DNA from: Streptomyces sp. NBC_00239
Lineage (GTDB): Bacteria > Actinomycetota > Actinomycetes > Streptomycetales > Streptomycetaceae
Direction of reading: 5' to 3'
Assembly (NCBI RefSeq): GCF_036194065.1
Contig: NZ_CP108095.1
Span: 7,502,001-7,566,000, forward strand
Length of the DNA: 64,000 nucleotides
Shown here: piece by piece, positions 13,385 through 22,781 of the stretch
How the letters are laid out: the number at the start of each line of letters is the position of its first letter
How positions within the stretch are numbered: the first letter of the stretch is position 1
The notes under the pieces: model-generated
Database searches by the model: none
What the model was told of the DNA's origin: nothing
Seen by the model: only the letters and a program-made list of their open reading frames with translations
Program-made: the position numbers and the translations under genes

Positions 13385-14056
13385 ATGAACCGCGCTGCTC
13401 TCTTCGACGTCGACGGCACCCTGACCGACACCAATCACCTCCACGTCACCGCCTGGTGGGAGGCGCTGCGCCAGGGCGGCCACGCGGTGCCCATGCACGC
13501 CATCCACCGGGCGGTCGGCCTGCCGGGCGAAGACCTCCTCGACCACCTCCTCGGAGACGACCGCGACCGCGGCGGCGACGACCGGATGAGCGCCGCCCAC
13601 GACACCCTGTACGCGACCTACTTCGACCGGCTCCCGGCCCTGGACGCGGCCGCCGACCTGCTGCGTACGCTGGCGCGGGCCGGGTGGAAGGTCCTGCTCG
13701 TCACGTCCGCCCAGGACAGGGAGCTGGACGCGCTGCGCCGGGCCGTCGACGCCGACGACGCCATCACCGACACCGCCACGTCCGACGACGTCGAGCGGGG
13801 CAAGCCCGCTCCCGACCCGCTGCACCACGCCCTCGGCATGGCCCAGGCGCCACCCGAGCGTGCCGTGTTCGTCGGGGACACCGTGTGGGACATGAAGGCC
13901 GCGGTACGGGCCGACGTGGTCGGGGTCGGCCTGCTGTGCGGGGGCATTCCCCGCGGCGACCTGGAGGACGCGGGAGCCGCCGCCGTCTACCGGGATCCGG
14001 CAGACCTTCTGGCCCGCCTGGGAGACAGCCCGTTCTCCGAGATCCCGGCCGGCTGA
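13385..14056 (+). CDS. HAD-family phosphatase (beta-phosphoglucomutase/GPH-like)
   Basis: 223 residues from ATG 13385 behind GAGGAAG. HAD motif I is FDVDGTLTDT, motif II LLVTSAQD, the Lys is in ERGKPAPDP, and motif IV is FVGDTVWDMKAA; all catalytic residues are present. A four-helix cap between motifs I and II marks subclass I, which includes phosphoglycolate phosphatase and beta-phosphoglucomutase. The substrate cannot be assigned. It lies 154 bp after the redox enzyme, on the same strand. Confidence 0.88.
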   Translation: MNRAALFDVDGTLTDTNHLHVTAWWEALRQGGHAVPMHAIHRAVGLPGEDLLDHLLGDDRDRGGDDRMSAAHDTLYATYFDRLPALDAAADLLRTLARAGWKVLLVTSAQDRELDALRRAVDADDAITDTATSDDVERGKPAPDPLHHALGMAQAPPERAVFVGDTVWDMKAAVRADVVGVGLLCGGIPRGDLEDAGAAAVYRDPADLLARLGDSPFSEIPAG

Positions 14057-14205
14057 CCCGGCCGCGTGAACCCGGCCGCCCGAGCCCGGAGACCTCGATT
14101 CCGTGCGGTTTCGCCCCCTCCGGCCCGGCCCGGCGCAGGGACGCCGTGCATGAAGGCCACGATCGCGGGGATCCGCCAGATGTGGCCGGAGCAACCTCGG
14201 CCACC

Positions 14206-14247
14206 GCCGCACCGGCACTGAGGGGAGCCGCACCGGCACTGAGGGGA
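14206..14247. repeat. Two tandem copies of a 21-bp unit
   Basis: Exact copies at 14206-14226 and 14227-14247 (starting GCCGCACCGGCACTG) stand just before the ribosome-binding site of the epimerase gene, so they extend its leader. Probably a slippage duplication. Confidence 0.85.
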
Positions 14248-14261
14248 AAAGGAGACGCGAG

Positions 14262-15368
14262 ATGACACGGCATCCAGCGACCGAGCGGGCACCCCGCGCC
14301 GTACGCGTCGTGGTCGTCGGCGCGACCGGCAACGTCGGCACCAGTGTGGTGCAGGCCCTGGCCGACGATCCGGCCGTGGCCTCCGTGGTCGGCCTGGCCC
14401 GGCGGGTGCCCGGCTGGCGGCCGCCGAAGACCGAGTGGCAGGCGGTCGACATAGAGCCGGGCGGCGCGGACCTCGTACCGCTCTTCGCCGGTGCGGATGC
14501 CGTGGTCCACCTCGCCTGGAAGTTCCAGCCCACCCACCGTCCGGCCGAGACCTGGCGCACCAACGTCCTCGGCAGCATCCGCGTCTTCGACGCCGTGGCA
14601 GCCGCACGCGTACCCGCCCTCGTCCACGCCTCCTCGGTCGGCGCCTACTCGCCCGGCCCCAAGGACCGTACGGTCGACGAGTCCTGGCCGACCCACGGTT
14701 GGCCGCAGGCCGCGTACACCCGCGAGAAGGCCTATCTCGAACGGGTTCTCGACGCCTACGAACAGGTTCACCCCGGCATCCGCGTGGTCCGGATGCGCCC
14801 CGCCTTCCTCTTCAAACGGGAGTCCGCCTCCGAGCAGCGCCGGATCTTCGCCGGACGGCTGCTGCCCGGGCGCCTCGTACGGCCGGGGCTCGTCCCCGCC
14901 GTGCCCGACCTGCCGGGACTGCGCTTCCAGGCGCTGCACACCGACGACGCGGCAGCCGCCTACCGGGCGGCCGTCATCCGCCCGGTGCGCGGCCCCTTCA
15001 ACCTGGCGGCCGACCCGGTGATGGACGCCGCCGTCCTGGCCGGGATCTTCGACGCGCGGCGCCTGCCGATGCCCGCCGGTCCTCTGCGCGCGGCCCTCGC
15101 CGCGGCGTGGCGGCTGCGCCTCGTGCCCGCCTCTCCCGACCTCTTCGACGCGGTCCTGCGCCTGCCGCTGATGGACTGCACCCGGGCGCGGGAGGAACTC
15201 GGGTGGGAAGCCCGTCGCACGTCCGTGGCGGCCTTCGAGGAGTTCCTGTCCGGACTGCGGGCAGCGGAGGGAATGGACACGGCACCCCTCGCCGCGGGCG
15301 GCACCACCGGCCGCGGGAAGCGCGGAGCGGCCCTTCAGACGGCGCCGCTCGGCCCGTCGGCGCACTGA
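14262..15368 (+). CDS. NAD-dependent epimerase/dehydratase (extended SDR)
   Basis: 368 residues from ATG 14262 behind AAAGGAGA. The N-terminal glycine motif VVVGATGNVGTSV binds NAD(P), and the catalytic pair appears in AYTREKAYLE with an upstream HASSVGAYS Ser. The size and HTDDAAAAYRAAV block fit the NAD-dependent epimerase/dehydratase family. The last 40 residues are low-complexity. It is followed after 62 bp by the molybdopterin oxidoreductase on the same strand. The sugar or other substrate is unknown. Confidence 0.87.
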   Translation: MTRHPATERAPRAVRVVVVGATGNVGTSVVQALADDPAVASVVGLARRVPGWRPPKTEWQAVDIEPGGADLVPLFAGADAVVHLAWKFQPTHRPAETWRTNVLGSIRVFDAVAAARVPALVHASSVGAYSPGPKDRTVDESWPTHGWPQAAYTREKAYLERVLDAYEQVHPGIRVVRMRPAFLFKRESASEQRRIFAGRLLPGRLVRPGLVPAVPDLPGLRFQALHTDDAAAAYRAAVIRPVRGPFNLAADPVMDAAVLAGIFDARRLPMPAGPLRAALAAAWRLRLVPASPDLFDAVLRLPLMDCTRAREELGWEARRTSVAAFEEFLSGLRAAEGMDTAPLAAGGTTGRGKRGAALQTAPLGPSAH

Positions 15369-15430
15369 CCGCGGAGCGGAAGGGCCGCCGCCCGGGGAGT
15401 GGCCGGGCGCGGGCGGGGCAGGCGCCGGGT

Positions 15431-17869
15431 ATGTCGGATCGTTCCAGTGATCGAACTTGGTCCCTTGGTCGGACGCATCCTCGCGGCCGGCCGTCCCGCC
15501 CTCCGGGGCGGATCGCCGAGCCCTGGGGGAGACGTACACCGTACGGGGCGGGGGAGCAGTGGCCGGAGCGGGTCGACTCGTTCCTGGCCGGCGGGCTGGC
15601 CGCCGCGGAGGTCGACCAGTGGTTCCCCACGGCCTCGAACCTCCACTCGAACGGCGATGCGATGGAGCTGGCCGTCCGGGACGGGCGCCTCGTCGGAGTC
15701 CGCGGGGTGGCCGAGGACCGGGTCAACCGCGGCCGCCTCGACGTCAAGGACCTCTACGGCTGGCAGGCCATCGCCTCGCCGGACCGCCTGACCCGGCCGC
15801 TGCTCCGCGAGGACGGCGTCCTGCGGGAGGCGGGCTGGGACACCGCGATGGCACGGATCACCGACCGTGCCCGCGCGCTCCTCGACGGTCCCGGCCCCGC
15901 CTCGATCGGCTTCTACACCAGCGGCCAGCTCTTCCTGGAGGAGTACTACGCCCTGGCGCTCATCGCCCGCGCCGGCCTGGGCACCAAGCACCTCGACGGG
16001 AACACCCGGCTGTGCACGGCCACGGCCGCCGAGGCCCTGAAGGAGTCCTTCGGCTGCGACGGCCAGCCCGGCTCGTACAGCGACATCGACCACGCCGACA
16101 CCATCGCCCTCTTCGGGCACAACATGGCGGAGACCCAGGGCGTGCTGTGGAGCCGGGTCCTGGACCGCGTCGCCGGGCCCGACCCGCCCGTCCTGCTGTG
16201 CGTGGACCCGCGGCCGGGCCCGGTGTCCGAGGCCGCCACGATCCACCTCCAGCCCAGGCCGGGCACCAACCTCGCCCTGATGAACGGCCTCCTGCACGAG
16301 GTGATCGCGCAGGGCTGGACCGACCCCGACTACATCGAGGCCCATGTCACCGGCTTCGACCGGCTCGAACGACAGGTCGCCGCGTTCCCCGCCGAGGCCG
16401 CCGCCGAGGCCACCGGGATACCGGCCGAGCAGATCCGTTCCGCGGCCCGGCTGCTGGGCCAGGCCGGCCGGCTGCTGTCCACGGTCCTCCAGGGCTTCTA
16501 CCAGTCCCACCAGGCCACCGCCGCCGCCGTCCAGGTCAACAACCTGCACCTGATCCGCGGCATGCTCGGGAAGCCCGGCTGCGGCGTCCTGCAGATGAAC
16601 GGACAGCCCACCGCGCAGAACACCCGCGAGTGCGGGGCCGACGGCGACCTCCCGGGCTTCCGCAACTGGGCCAACGCCCGTCACATCGAGGAACTCGCGA
16701 AGATCTGGCGCGTCACGCCCGACCGCATCCCGCACGACGGCCCGCCCACCCACCTCATGGAGATGATCCGCCTCGCCGAAGAGGGCTCCCTGCGCATGCT
16801 GTGGGTCTCCGGCACCAACCCCGCCGTCTCGCTGCCCGAACTGGAACGCATCCGCGCCGTGCTCGGACAGGACCGGCTCTTCCTCGTGGTCCAGGACCTC
16901 TTCCCCACCGAGACGACCGCCCTCGCCGACGTCGTCCTGCCCGCCGCCGGCTGGGGGGAGAAGACCGGCACCTTCACCAACGCCGACCGCACCGTCCACC
17001 TCTCCCTCAAAGCGGTCGACCCACCCGGCGAGGCCCGGCCCGACCTCGACGTCTTCCTGGACTTCGCACGCCGGATGGACCTGCGCGACACCGCGGGCCG
17101 ACCACTCGTCCCCTGGCGCGAACCCGAAGAGGTCTTCGAAGCGTGGAAGGAGTGCAGCCGGGGACGTCCGTGCGACTACAGCGGGCTGACCTACGCCCTC
17201 CTGCGCGAGCACGGCGGGATCCAATGGCCGTGCACCGTGGAACACCCCCGGGGCACCGAACGCCTCTACACCCGCGGCGACTTCCGCAGCAGGCCCTCCG
17301 ACTGCGAGAGCTACGGCCGCGACCTGCTCACCGGCACCCCGCTGGACGAGGCCGCGTACCGGGCGCTGAACCCCGACGGCAAGGCCGTCCTGCGCACCGC
17401 CCCGTACGTCCCGCCGCCGGAACAGCCCGACGCCGACTACCCGCTGTGGCTGACCACCGGCCGCACCCTCTTCCACTTCCACACCCGCACCCGTACCGGG
17501 CGCGTGCCCGAACTGCAGGCGGCGGCCCCCGACATGTGGATCGAAGTGTCGGAGGCCGACGCCTCCGCCGCCGGTGTCCGGGAGGGCGACCTCGCCGAGG
17601 TCTCCACCCGGCGGGGCGCCGTCCGGGCCCGCGCGCGCATCACCGGCATCCGGGAAGGAGTGCTGTTCCTCCCCTTCCACTACGGCTACTGGGACACCGG
17701 CACCGCGGACGGCCACCGGCGGGCGGCCAACGAACTCACGCCCACCGACTGGGACCCGGCCTCCAAACAGCCGCTCTTCAAGACCGGCGCCGCGCGCCTG
17801 CGCCTGATCGAACACCGCCCCGGCCCGCCGCCTCCCGCCGGCCCGGTGACGCCGCGGGACACGGCCTAA
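15431..17869 (+). CDS. Molybdopterin (bis-MGD) oxidoreductase, lacks N-terminal Fe-S cysteines
   Basis: 812 residues from ATG 15431 (weak ribosome-binding site; homology-like sequence begins near residue 27). It has the three main family regions: the molybdopterin-binding core (HLDGNTRLCTATAAEALK, where Cys is the probable Mo ligand as in Nap/Nas enzymes), the second cofactor half (GQPTAQNTRECGADGDLPG) and the C-terminal dinucleotide-binding domain (LWLTTGRTLFHFHTRTRTG). The usual N-terminal C-x2-C-x3-C segment is absent; in its place residues 61-80 contain WFPTASNLHSNGDA with no Cys. This paralogue therefore probably has no [4Fe-4S] cluster, and how electrons leave the Mo site is unclear. 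No partner subunit is adjacent. No Tat signal. Confidence 0.87.
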   Translation: MSDRSSDRTWSLGRTHPRGRPSRPPGRIAEPWGRRTPYGAGEQWPERVDSFLAGGLAAAEVDQWFPTASNLHSNGDAMELAVRDGRLVGVRGVAEDRVNRGRLDVKDLYGWQAIASPDRLTRPLLREDGVLREAGWDTAMARITDRARALLDGPGPASIGFYTSGQLFLEEYYALALIARAGLGTKHLDGNTRLCTATAAEALKESFGCDGQPGSYSDIDHADTIALFGHNMAETQGVLWSRVLDRVAGPDPPVLLCVDPRPGPVSEAATIHLQPRPGTNLALMNGLLHEVIAQGWTDPDYIEAHVTGFDRLERQVAAFPAEAAAEATGIPAEQIRSAARLLGQAGRLLSTVLQGFYQSHQATAAAVQVNNLHLIRGMLGKPGCGVLQMNGQPTAQNTRECGADGDLPGFRNWANARHIEELAKIWRVTPDRIPHDGPPTHLMEMIRLAEEGSLRMLWVSGTNPAVSLPELERIRAVLGQDRLFLVVQDLFPTETTALADVVLPAAGWGEKTGTFTNADRTVHLSLKAVDPPGEARPDLDVFLDFARRMDLRDTAGRPLVPWREPEEVFEAWKECSRGRPCDYSGLTYALLREHGGIQWPCTVEHPRGTERLYTRGDFRSRPSDCESYGRDLLTGTPLDEAAYRALNPDGKAVLRTAPYVPPPEQPDADYPLWLTTGRTLFHFHTRTRTGRVPELQAAAPDMWIEVSEADASAAGVREGDLAEVSTRRGAVRARARITGIREGVLFLPFHYGYWDTGTADGHRRAANELTPTDWDPASKQPLFKTGAARLRLIEHRPGPPPPAGPVTPRDTA

Positions 17870-19314
17870 GGGCGGGCCAGGACGTCGGCGAGGCGGTGGG
17901 CGTAGACGACCCGGCCGCACGGGGAGCCGGCGTCGGTGCAGGCCGCCTTCGTGGTGTCCATGCGGTGCTCGGTCAGGGACCAGAGGTACTGGGTGCCCCC
18001 GCCCTGGACGCCCTGGCCGTGTTCGAGGTACAGGTCCTCGGGGCCGACGGCGTTGGTGATGTTGGCCCCCTGGTCCACCAGGCGGCCGCCGGTGACGGTG
18101 GCCCGCCGGAGGCTGCCGCTGTTCTCCTCCCAGCTGCGGTTGAAGTAGTAGACGCCGTTGTAGCGCGCCGCGCCCTGGGTGAGGTCGCGCGGCAGGTAGT
18201 ACGCGTCGGTGGCGCGGACCGTACCGTTCACGGCCTTGAGCAGCCCGGTGGCGTCGTCGATGGGAAGGGCGCCGACCCGGCCCTTCTCCAGGTGGGCGTC
18301 GTCGGAGTTGCAGTACTCGCCCATGACCAGTGCGGGGGCCGCGGTGTCGCTGCGGTCGACCGAGATGTAGGACGCCTTGGGCGCGCCGGTGGCCACGCAG
18401 GTCACCGCGGTCGGGGAGTTGCCCTGGGCGGCGACGAACTTGTACGAGGCGACCTGGGGCATGACGTACCGGTAGGTGTGGCTGTAGTAGACGCCGCTCT
18501 GCCGGCCGATCTTGGTCGCGTCCCGGACGTTGCTCTTCAGGCCGTCGAGGGTGGTGTCGTCCACCGAGGCGTCCTGGTCCTTGTTGAGGTCCAGGATCGA
18601 GCGCATGTCGAAGACCCGCAGGCCGTTCATCGTGTCCGCGACGTAAAGGTAGTACTTGTACCAGGCCAGGCCGCCGGCGTGGATGTCGACCGCCTTGTAC
18701 GAGGCGTTGCCGTACGAGTTGTAGTACGGCTCGACCAGCAGGACGTGCCGGTAACGGCGCCCTTCGGGGTTGCCCGGCATCTCGGTCTCGGGGTCCAGGA
18801 ACGACAGCCGTACGCCCTTGTCGAGGCAGGTGTCGGGATCCGTGGCGCACAGCGCGCTGCTCGCCTTGTCGTACCAGGCCGCGACCAGGGGCTTGCGGGT
18901 GCCCCAGAGCTCGTCGGCCTGGGCGTCCGAGACACCGGTGAGCCCCTGGGGTATCCATTCCTGGGTGTCGGCGTCGCCCGCGTCCCAGCAGAGCTTCCGC
19001 GCCGGGCGGAGCACGGCCCCGTTGTCGCCGGTACCGAACGGGTCCGCGGTGCACGAGGCGCCGGTCTTGGCCGTCCGGTTGCCCTGGTCGAGCAGCTCCT
19101 GGACGCCCTGCGTGGGCAGCGCGGCCTTCAGGCCGGCGACCTGGGCGCTCAGGTCCGGGCCCGACTTGAGGTCGAAGGCGGAGGCGGTGGCGGGGTCGCC
19201 GGGGGTCGCCGCCCGTGCGGGAGCGGCGAGTACCGGCAGGGCCAGGACGGCCGCGGCGAGGGCGGCGACCCAGCCGGCGTGCCGGACGGAGGGACGGGGG
19301 GACGGCGGCGTCAT
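17866..19314 (-). CDS. Secreted protein of unknown function (beta-propeller-like)
   Basis: 482 residues from ATG 19314 behind AAAGG. A Sec signal peptide (hydrophobic core WVAALAAAVLALPVLA, then AARAATPG-type cleavage region) is clear. The mature part has six or more Cys and repeated segments such as HVLLVEPYYNSYG, YYLYVADTMNGLRVFDM and QYLWSLTEHRMD that look like propeller blades of the LVIVD sort. I do not recognise an enzyme motif. Its stop overlaps that of the convergent molybdopterin oxidoreductase by 4 bp, with no room for a terminator between them. Confidence 0.8.
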   Translation of the reverse strand: MTPPSPRPSVRHAGWVAALAAAVLALPVLAAPARAATPGDPATASAFDLKSGPDLSAQVAGLKAALPTQGVQELLDQGNRTAKTGASCTADPFGTGDNGAVLRPARKLCWDAGDADTQEWIPQGLTGVSDAQADELWGTRKPLVAAWYDKASSALCATDPDTCLDKGVRLSFLDPETEMPGNPEGRRYRHVLLVEPYYNSYGNASYKAVDIHAGGLAWYKYYLYVADTMNGLRVFDMRSILDLNKDQDASVDDTTLDGLKSNVRDATKIGRQSGVYYSHTYRYVMPQVASYKFVAAQGNSPTAVTCVATGAPKASYISVDRSDTAAPALVMGEYCNSDDAHLEKGRVGALPIDDATGLLKAVNGTVRATDAYYLPRDLTQGAARYNGVYYFNRSWEENSGSLRRATVTGGRLVDQGANITNAVGPEDLYLEHGQGVQGGGTQYLWSLTEHRMDTTKAACTDAGSPCGRVVYAHRLADVLARP

Positions 19315-19433
19315 GCTCTGACCTTTGCTCAGGCGGAAGGGGGAATTCCGAGATCATTCCAAGCCGCCCGGCGCAACGTCCAGATCGCTGTCCGGTATCC
19401 CATCCATGTCCCTGCAAAGGCGATTTGACCCTT

Positions 19434-20324
19434 CTATGGGCCTGCGCGGGAGATCGTGCGGTACGCCCCCGGCGGCATGCCCTCCCAGCGGGTGAAGGCG
19501 CGGACCAGGGCCGTCGCGCCGCTCAGGCCGACGAGGGGGGCGATCCGGTCCAGCGGCAGGGGCGTGGTCTCCAGCAGTCGCCTCGCCCGGCTGTGGCGGG
19601 CGGTGTCGAGGAGTGCCCGCCACGACGTGCCCTCGGCGTGCAGCGCTCTGCGCAGGGTGCGCACGCTGAGGTTGAGTTCCCTGGCGGGGCCCTCGGCGCC
19701 CGCCTCCTCCAGCGCGGTGTGCTCCAGCCACTGCCGTACCCGCTCGGCGACGGTCGCGGTGTCGGACAGCCGGTGCATGAGCCGGTCGGCGTAGGCCCGG
19801 TGCAGGGCGCCCAGCTCCGGGTCGTACAGGGCGCGTCGCCTGTCGAGGTCCTCGTTGGAGACCAGGATCGCGTTCTCCGGGGCGTCGAAGGTGACGGGAC
19901 AGCCGAGGATGCGGGCGTACGGTTCCGCCGAGCCCGCACGGGAGTGGGCGAACGACACGGCCAGGGGCGCCCATTCGTCCCCCGCGATCCAGCGGCCCGC
20001 CCGCACCATGGTGCTGACGATCACCTCCGCCTGCCGGGGGTGGGTCGCCGCCGGATCGACGGTCGGCCGGTAGGAGATCCGGCTGACGCCGGTGCGGCGG
20101 TCCAGGCTCACCGTGCCCGTACGGCTCATCAGCGGGTGGTAGCGCTCGGCGGCTCGCGCGGCGTCCGCGAGGCTGGCGCAGGTGAGGACGAGGTGGCCCA
20201 GGATGTGCAGGCCGGAGGGCTGGACGCGGTCGCCCGCGAGGAGCCCGTCGGTGCCCTCCACCGTGGCGTTCAGGACGGCGAGGGCGTGGCACGTGGTCAC
20301 GGAGGGCGGCTCGATGGTGGACAC
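19434..20324 (-). CDS. AraC-family transcriptional regulator (Arabinose_bd/OruR-like)
   Basis: 296 residues. The N-terminal 190 residues match the Arabinose_bd effector domain of OruR/ArgR-type regulators, and the C-terminal 85 hold two helix-turn-helices (LNLSVRTLRRALHAEG, then IAPLVGLSGATALVRAFTRWEG and PGAYR). It is divergent from the secreted amidohydrolase-like gene and upstream of the secreted protein gene on its own strand, so either may be its target. Effector unknown. Confidence 0.88.
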   Translation of the reverse strand: MSTIEPPSVTTCHALAVLNATVEGTDGLLAGDRVQPSGLHILGHLVLTCASLADAARAAERYHPLMSRTGTVSLDRRTGVSRISYRPTVDPAATHPRQAEVIVSTMVRAGRWIAGDEWAPLAVSFAHSRAGSAEPYARILGCPVTFDAPENAILVSNEDLDRRRALYDPELGALHRAYADRLMHRLSDTATVAERVRQWLEHTALEEAGAEGPARELNLSVRTLRRALHAEGTSWRALLDTARHSRARRLLETTPLPLDRIAPLVGLSGATALVRAFTRWEGMPPGAYRTISRAGP

Positions 20325-20553
20325 GGCGGCCAGTCAATGCGGACGCGTCAGCGCCGTCAACACCGCGCCGCCGGACGGGTGTTGATGGCCCGCTCCGGGG
20401 CGGGTCCGGAGAGTCAACGCAATGGCCGCCGGAGTGAATGACGGCGTCGCGGGCCGCTCGTAAGGTCGGCCTTCGGACGCCCCAGTGCGACGCCCGGCGC
20501 CCATGAGGGAACGCTCTGCGAATCGCCGTGAACGCTTCGTGAAAGGGATGGGG

Positions 20554-22689
20554 ATGAACCGACGAAGAGCCTTGGGACGAAGCCGGCACCTCTTGATCGG
20601 CCTGGTCCTCGCGATGGCCGCCCTGGTGCTCGGCCCCGCGGCCGCCGGCGCGTCGGCGGGACCGCAGTGGTGGGAGCCCGCGGCGCGTCCTGCGCCGGAC
20701 TCGCAGGTCAACGTCACCGGGGAGCCGTTCACCGGGACCGATGCCCAAGGGCGCGTCCGCGGATACGTCGACGGGCACGTCCACTTGATGTCCGACCAGG
20801 GCTTCGGGGGGCGGCTGGTCTGCGGGAAGGTCTTCTCGCCCGCAGGTGCGGCAGACGCACTCAAGGACTGCCCCGAGCACTACCCGAACGGTGTCCTCGC
20901 CCTCTTCGACATGATCACCAAGGGCGGTGACGGCCGGCACGACCCGACCGGCTGGCCGACGTTCCGCGACTGGCCGGCCCACGACTCCGCCACCCACCAG
21001 CAGACGTACTACGCCTGGGTGGAGCGGGCCTGGCGGGGCGGCCAGCGGATCCTGGTGAACGACATGGTCACCAACGGCGTCATCTGCTCGCTGTACTTCT
21101 TCAAGGACCGCGGCTGCGACGAGATGACCGCGATCCGGCTCCAGATCCAGAAGACGTACGAACTCCAGGACTACGTCGACGCCATGTACGGCGGCGCCGG
21201 CAAGGGCTGGTTCCGGGTCGTCACCGAACCCGCCCAGGCGCGCAAGGTGATCCAGGAGGGCAAGCTCGCCGTCGTCCTCGGGGTGGAGACCTCCGAACCG
21301 TTCGGCTGCAAGCAGGTGCTCGACGGCGCCCGTTGCACGATGGCCGACATCGACCGCGGCCTGGACGAACTGCACCGGCTGGGCGTACGGAGCATGTTCC
21401 TGTGCCACAAGTTCGACAACGCCCTGTGCGGCGTCCGCTTCGACTCCGGCACCCAGGGCATGGCCATCAACGTCGGCCAGTTCCTGTCGACGGGCACCTT
21501 CTGGAGCACGGAGCCGTGCCCCGGCCCCGAGCACGACAACCCGATCGGCTTCGGCCTCGCCGCCGGACCGGCCGGGGGCGGGGCGGAGGCGGTGGAAGCG
21601 TCAGGCGCGGCGCCGGCGTCAGAGGCGTCAGACGAGGCGGAGGCGGAGGCGGTGGCCCGGATCCGGGGCGCGCTGCCGGACGGCGTCGAACTGCCGCGGT
21701 ACGACGCCTCCTTGCAGGCGGCGCAGTGCAACCGCCGCGGCCTGACCGCCCTGGGCGAGTACGCGGTGCTCGGCATGATGAAGCGCAGCATGATGCTGGA
21801 GATCGACCACATGAGCGTCAAGGCGGCCAGCCAGGCGCTGCGCGTGTTTGAAGCCGAGCGGTACTCCGGCGTGCTGTCCACCCACGGCTGGATGGACGAC
21901 AACTGGACCGAACGCGTCTACCGCCTGGGCGGCTTCATCACCGGCCACATGTACGAGGCCCCCGCGTTCGCCGCCGAGGCGCGCAGGCACGCCGCCCTGC
22001 GCGCCAAGTACGGCGCCGGGTACGGGATCGGCACCGACATGAACGGCTTCGCCTGGCTCCCCGGCCCCCGGGCCGCGGCCGGAAACCCCGTCCGCTACCC
22101 CTTCCGCAGCCCCGACGGCGGCTCGCTCCTCGACCGGCAGGTCACCGGCTCGCGCGTGTGGGACGTCAACACCGACGGCGGCGGCACCCACTACGGCCTC
22201 CTGCCCGACTGGATCGAGGACATCCGCGTCACCGGCGGCCAGGACGTGGTGGACGAGCTCATGCAGGGCGCCGACGGCTACCTGCGCACCTGGGAGCGGG
22301 CCCACGGCCACACCACCCCGTACACGCCGCTGGTCCGCGGCTACCGCCCGCACGCCGGGCACCTGGCCTCCTCGCGTTCCCTGCCCGCCGGTTTCACCCA
22401 CGAGGGGGTCTGGAAGGTGTTGCGGGACCCCGCGCCCGGCACGGTCCGGCTCTACGAGTGCAAGGTGGCGAACCACTCGCTGCTGACCACCGACCCGGGG
22501 TGCGAGGGCCAACAGCCCCTCGGCGCGGTCGGATACGTGTACACCAGGGCGGTACCGGGCTCGGTGCCCCTCCACCGGTGCCACATCCCCTCACCGTTCG
22601 ACCACTTCGTCTCCAACGACCCCGGCTGCGAAGGTCCTTACGTGAAGGAGGGCCTGCTCGGCCACGTCATGCCGGCCGCCGCGAGGTAG
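20554..22689 (+). CDS. Secreted amidohydrolase/membrane-dipeptidase-like protein
   Basis: 711 residues from ATG 20554, 6 nt after GAAAGGG; earlier in-frame starts at 20485 and 20548 exist. A signal peptide (RHLLIGLVLAMAALVLGPAAAGASA) is followed by a metal-dependent hydrolase fold with an early H-x-H motif (VDGHVHLM), an Arg/Lys-rich GVETSEPFGC strand, EIDHMSVKA and GIGTDMNGF, in the order of M19 dipeptidases or amidohydrolases. An acidic Ala/Glu-rich insertion (about 350-385) is unusual. The C-terminal 110 residues carry two copies of a DUF5648-like repeat (LYECKVANHSLLTTDPGCEG; LHRCHIPSPFDHFVSNDPGCEG). Substrate unknown. Confidence 0.8.
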   Translation: MNRRRALGRSRHLLIGLVLAMAALVLGPAAAGASAGPQWWEPAARPAPDSQVNVTGEPFTGTDAQGRVRGYVDGHVHLMSDQGFGGRLVCGKVFSPAGAADALKDCPEHYPNGVLALFDMITKGGDGRHDPTGWPTFRDWPAHDSATHQQTYYAWVERAWRGGQRILVNDMVTNGVICSLYFFKDRGCDEMTAIRLQIQKTYELQDYVDAMYGGAGKGWFRVVTEPAQARKVIQEGKLAVVLGVETSEPFGCKQVLDGARCTMADIDRGLDELHRLGVRSMFLCHKFDNALCGVRFDSGTQGMAINVGQFLSTGTFWSTEPCPGPEHDNPIGFGLAAGPAGGGAEAVEASGAAPASEASDEAEAEAVARIRGALPDGVELPRYDASLQAAQCNRRGLTALGEYAVLGMMKRSMMLEIDHMSVKAASQALRVFEAERYSGVLSTHGWMDDNWTERVYRLGGFITGHMYEAPAFAAEARRHAALRAKYGAGYGIGTDMNGFAWLPGPRAAAGNPVRYPFRSPDGGSLLDRQVTGSRVWDVNTDGGGTHYGLLPDWIEDIRVTGGQDVVDELMQGADGYLRTWERAHGHTTPYTPLVRGYRPHAGHLASSRSLPAGFTHEGVWKVLRDPAPGTVRLYECKVANHSLLTTDPGCEGQQPLGAVGYVYTRAVPGSVPLHRCHIPSPFDHFVSNDPGCEGPYVKEGLLGHVMPAAAR

Positions 22690-22712
22690 GTCCCGGCCGC
22701 CCACACGACGGT

Positions 22713-22742
22713 GTGCCCCCGGCGCGTGCGGCCCGGGGGCAC
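22713..22742. terminator. Hairpin between convergent genes
   Basis: A 10-bp GC-rich stem (22713-22722 with 22733-22742) lies between the convergent stops at 22689 and 22782, so it can serve both strands. Confidence 0.75.
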
Positions 22743-22781
22743 GGGCCGGTTCAAGCCGGGTGCATCGCCGATCAGGCCGGA

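Noticed and set aside
15335..19417. A long minus-strand open frame across the molybdopterin oxidoreductase and the secreted protein gene
   Set aside because: It runs antisense or out of frame to two genes with clear domains; its product is repetitive and Arg/Gly-rich.
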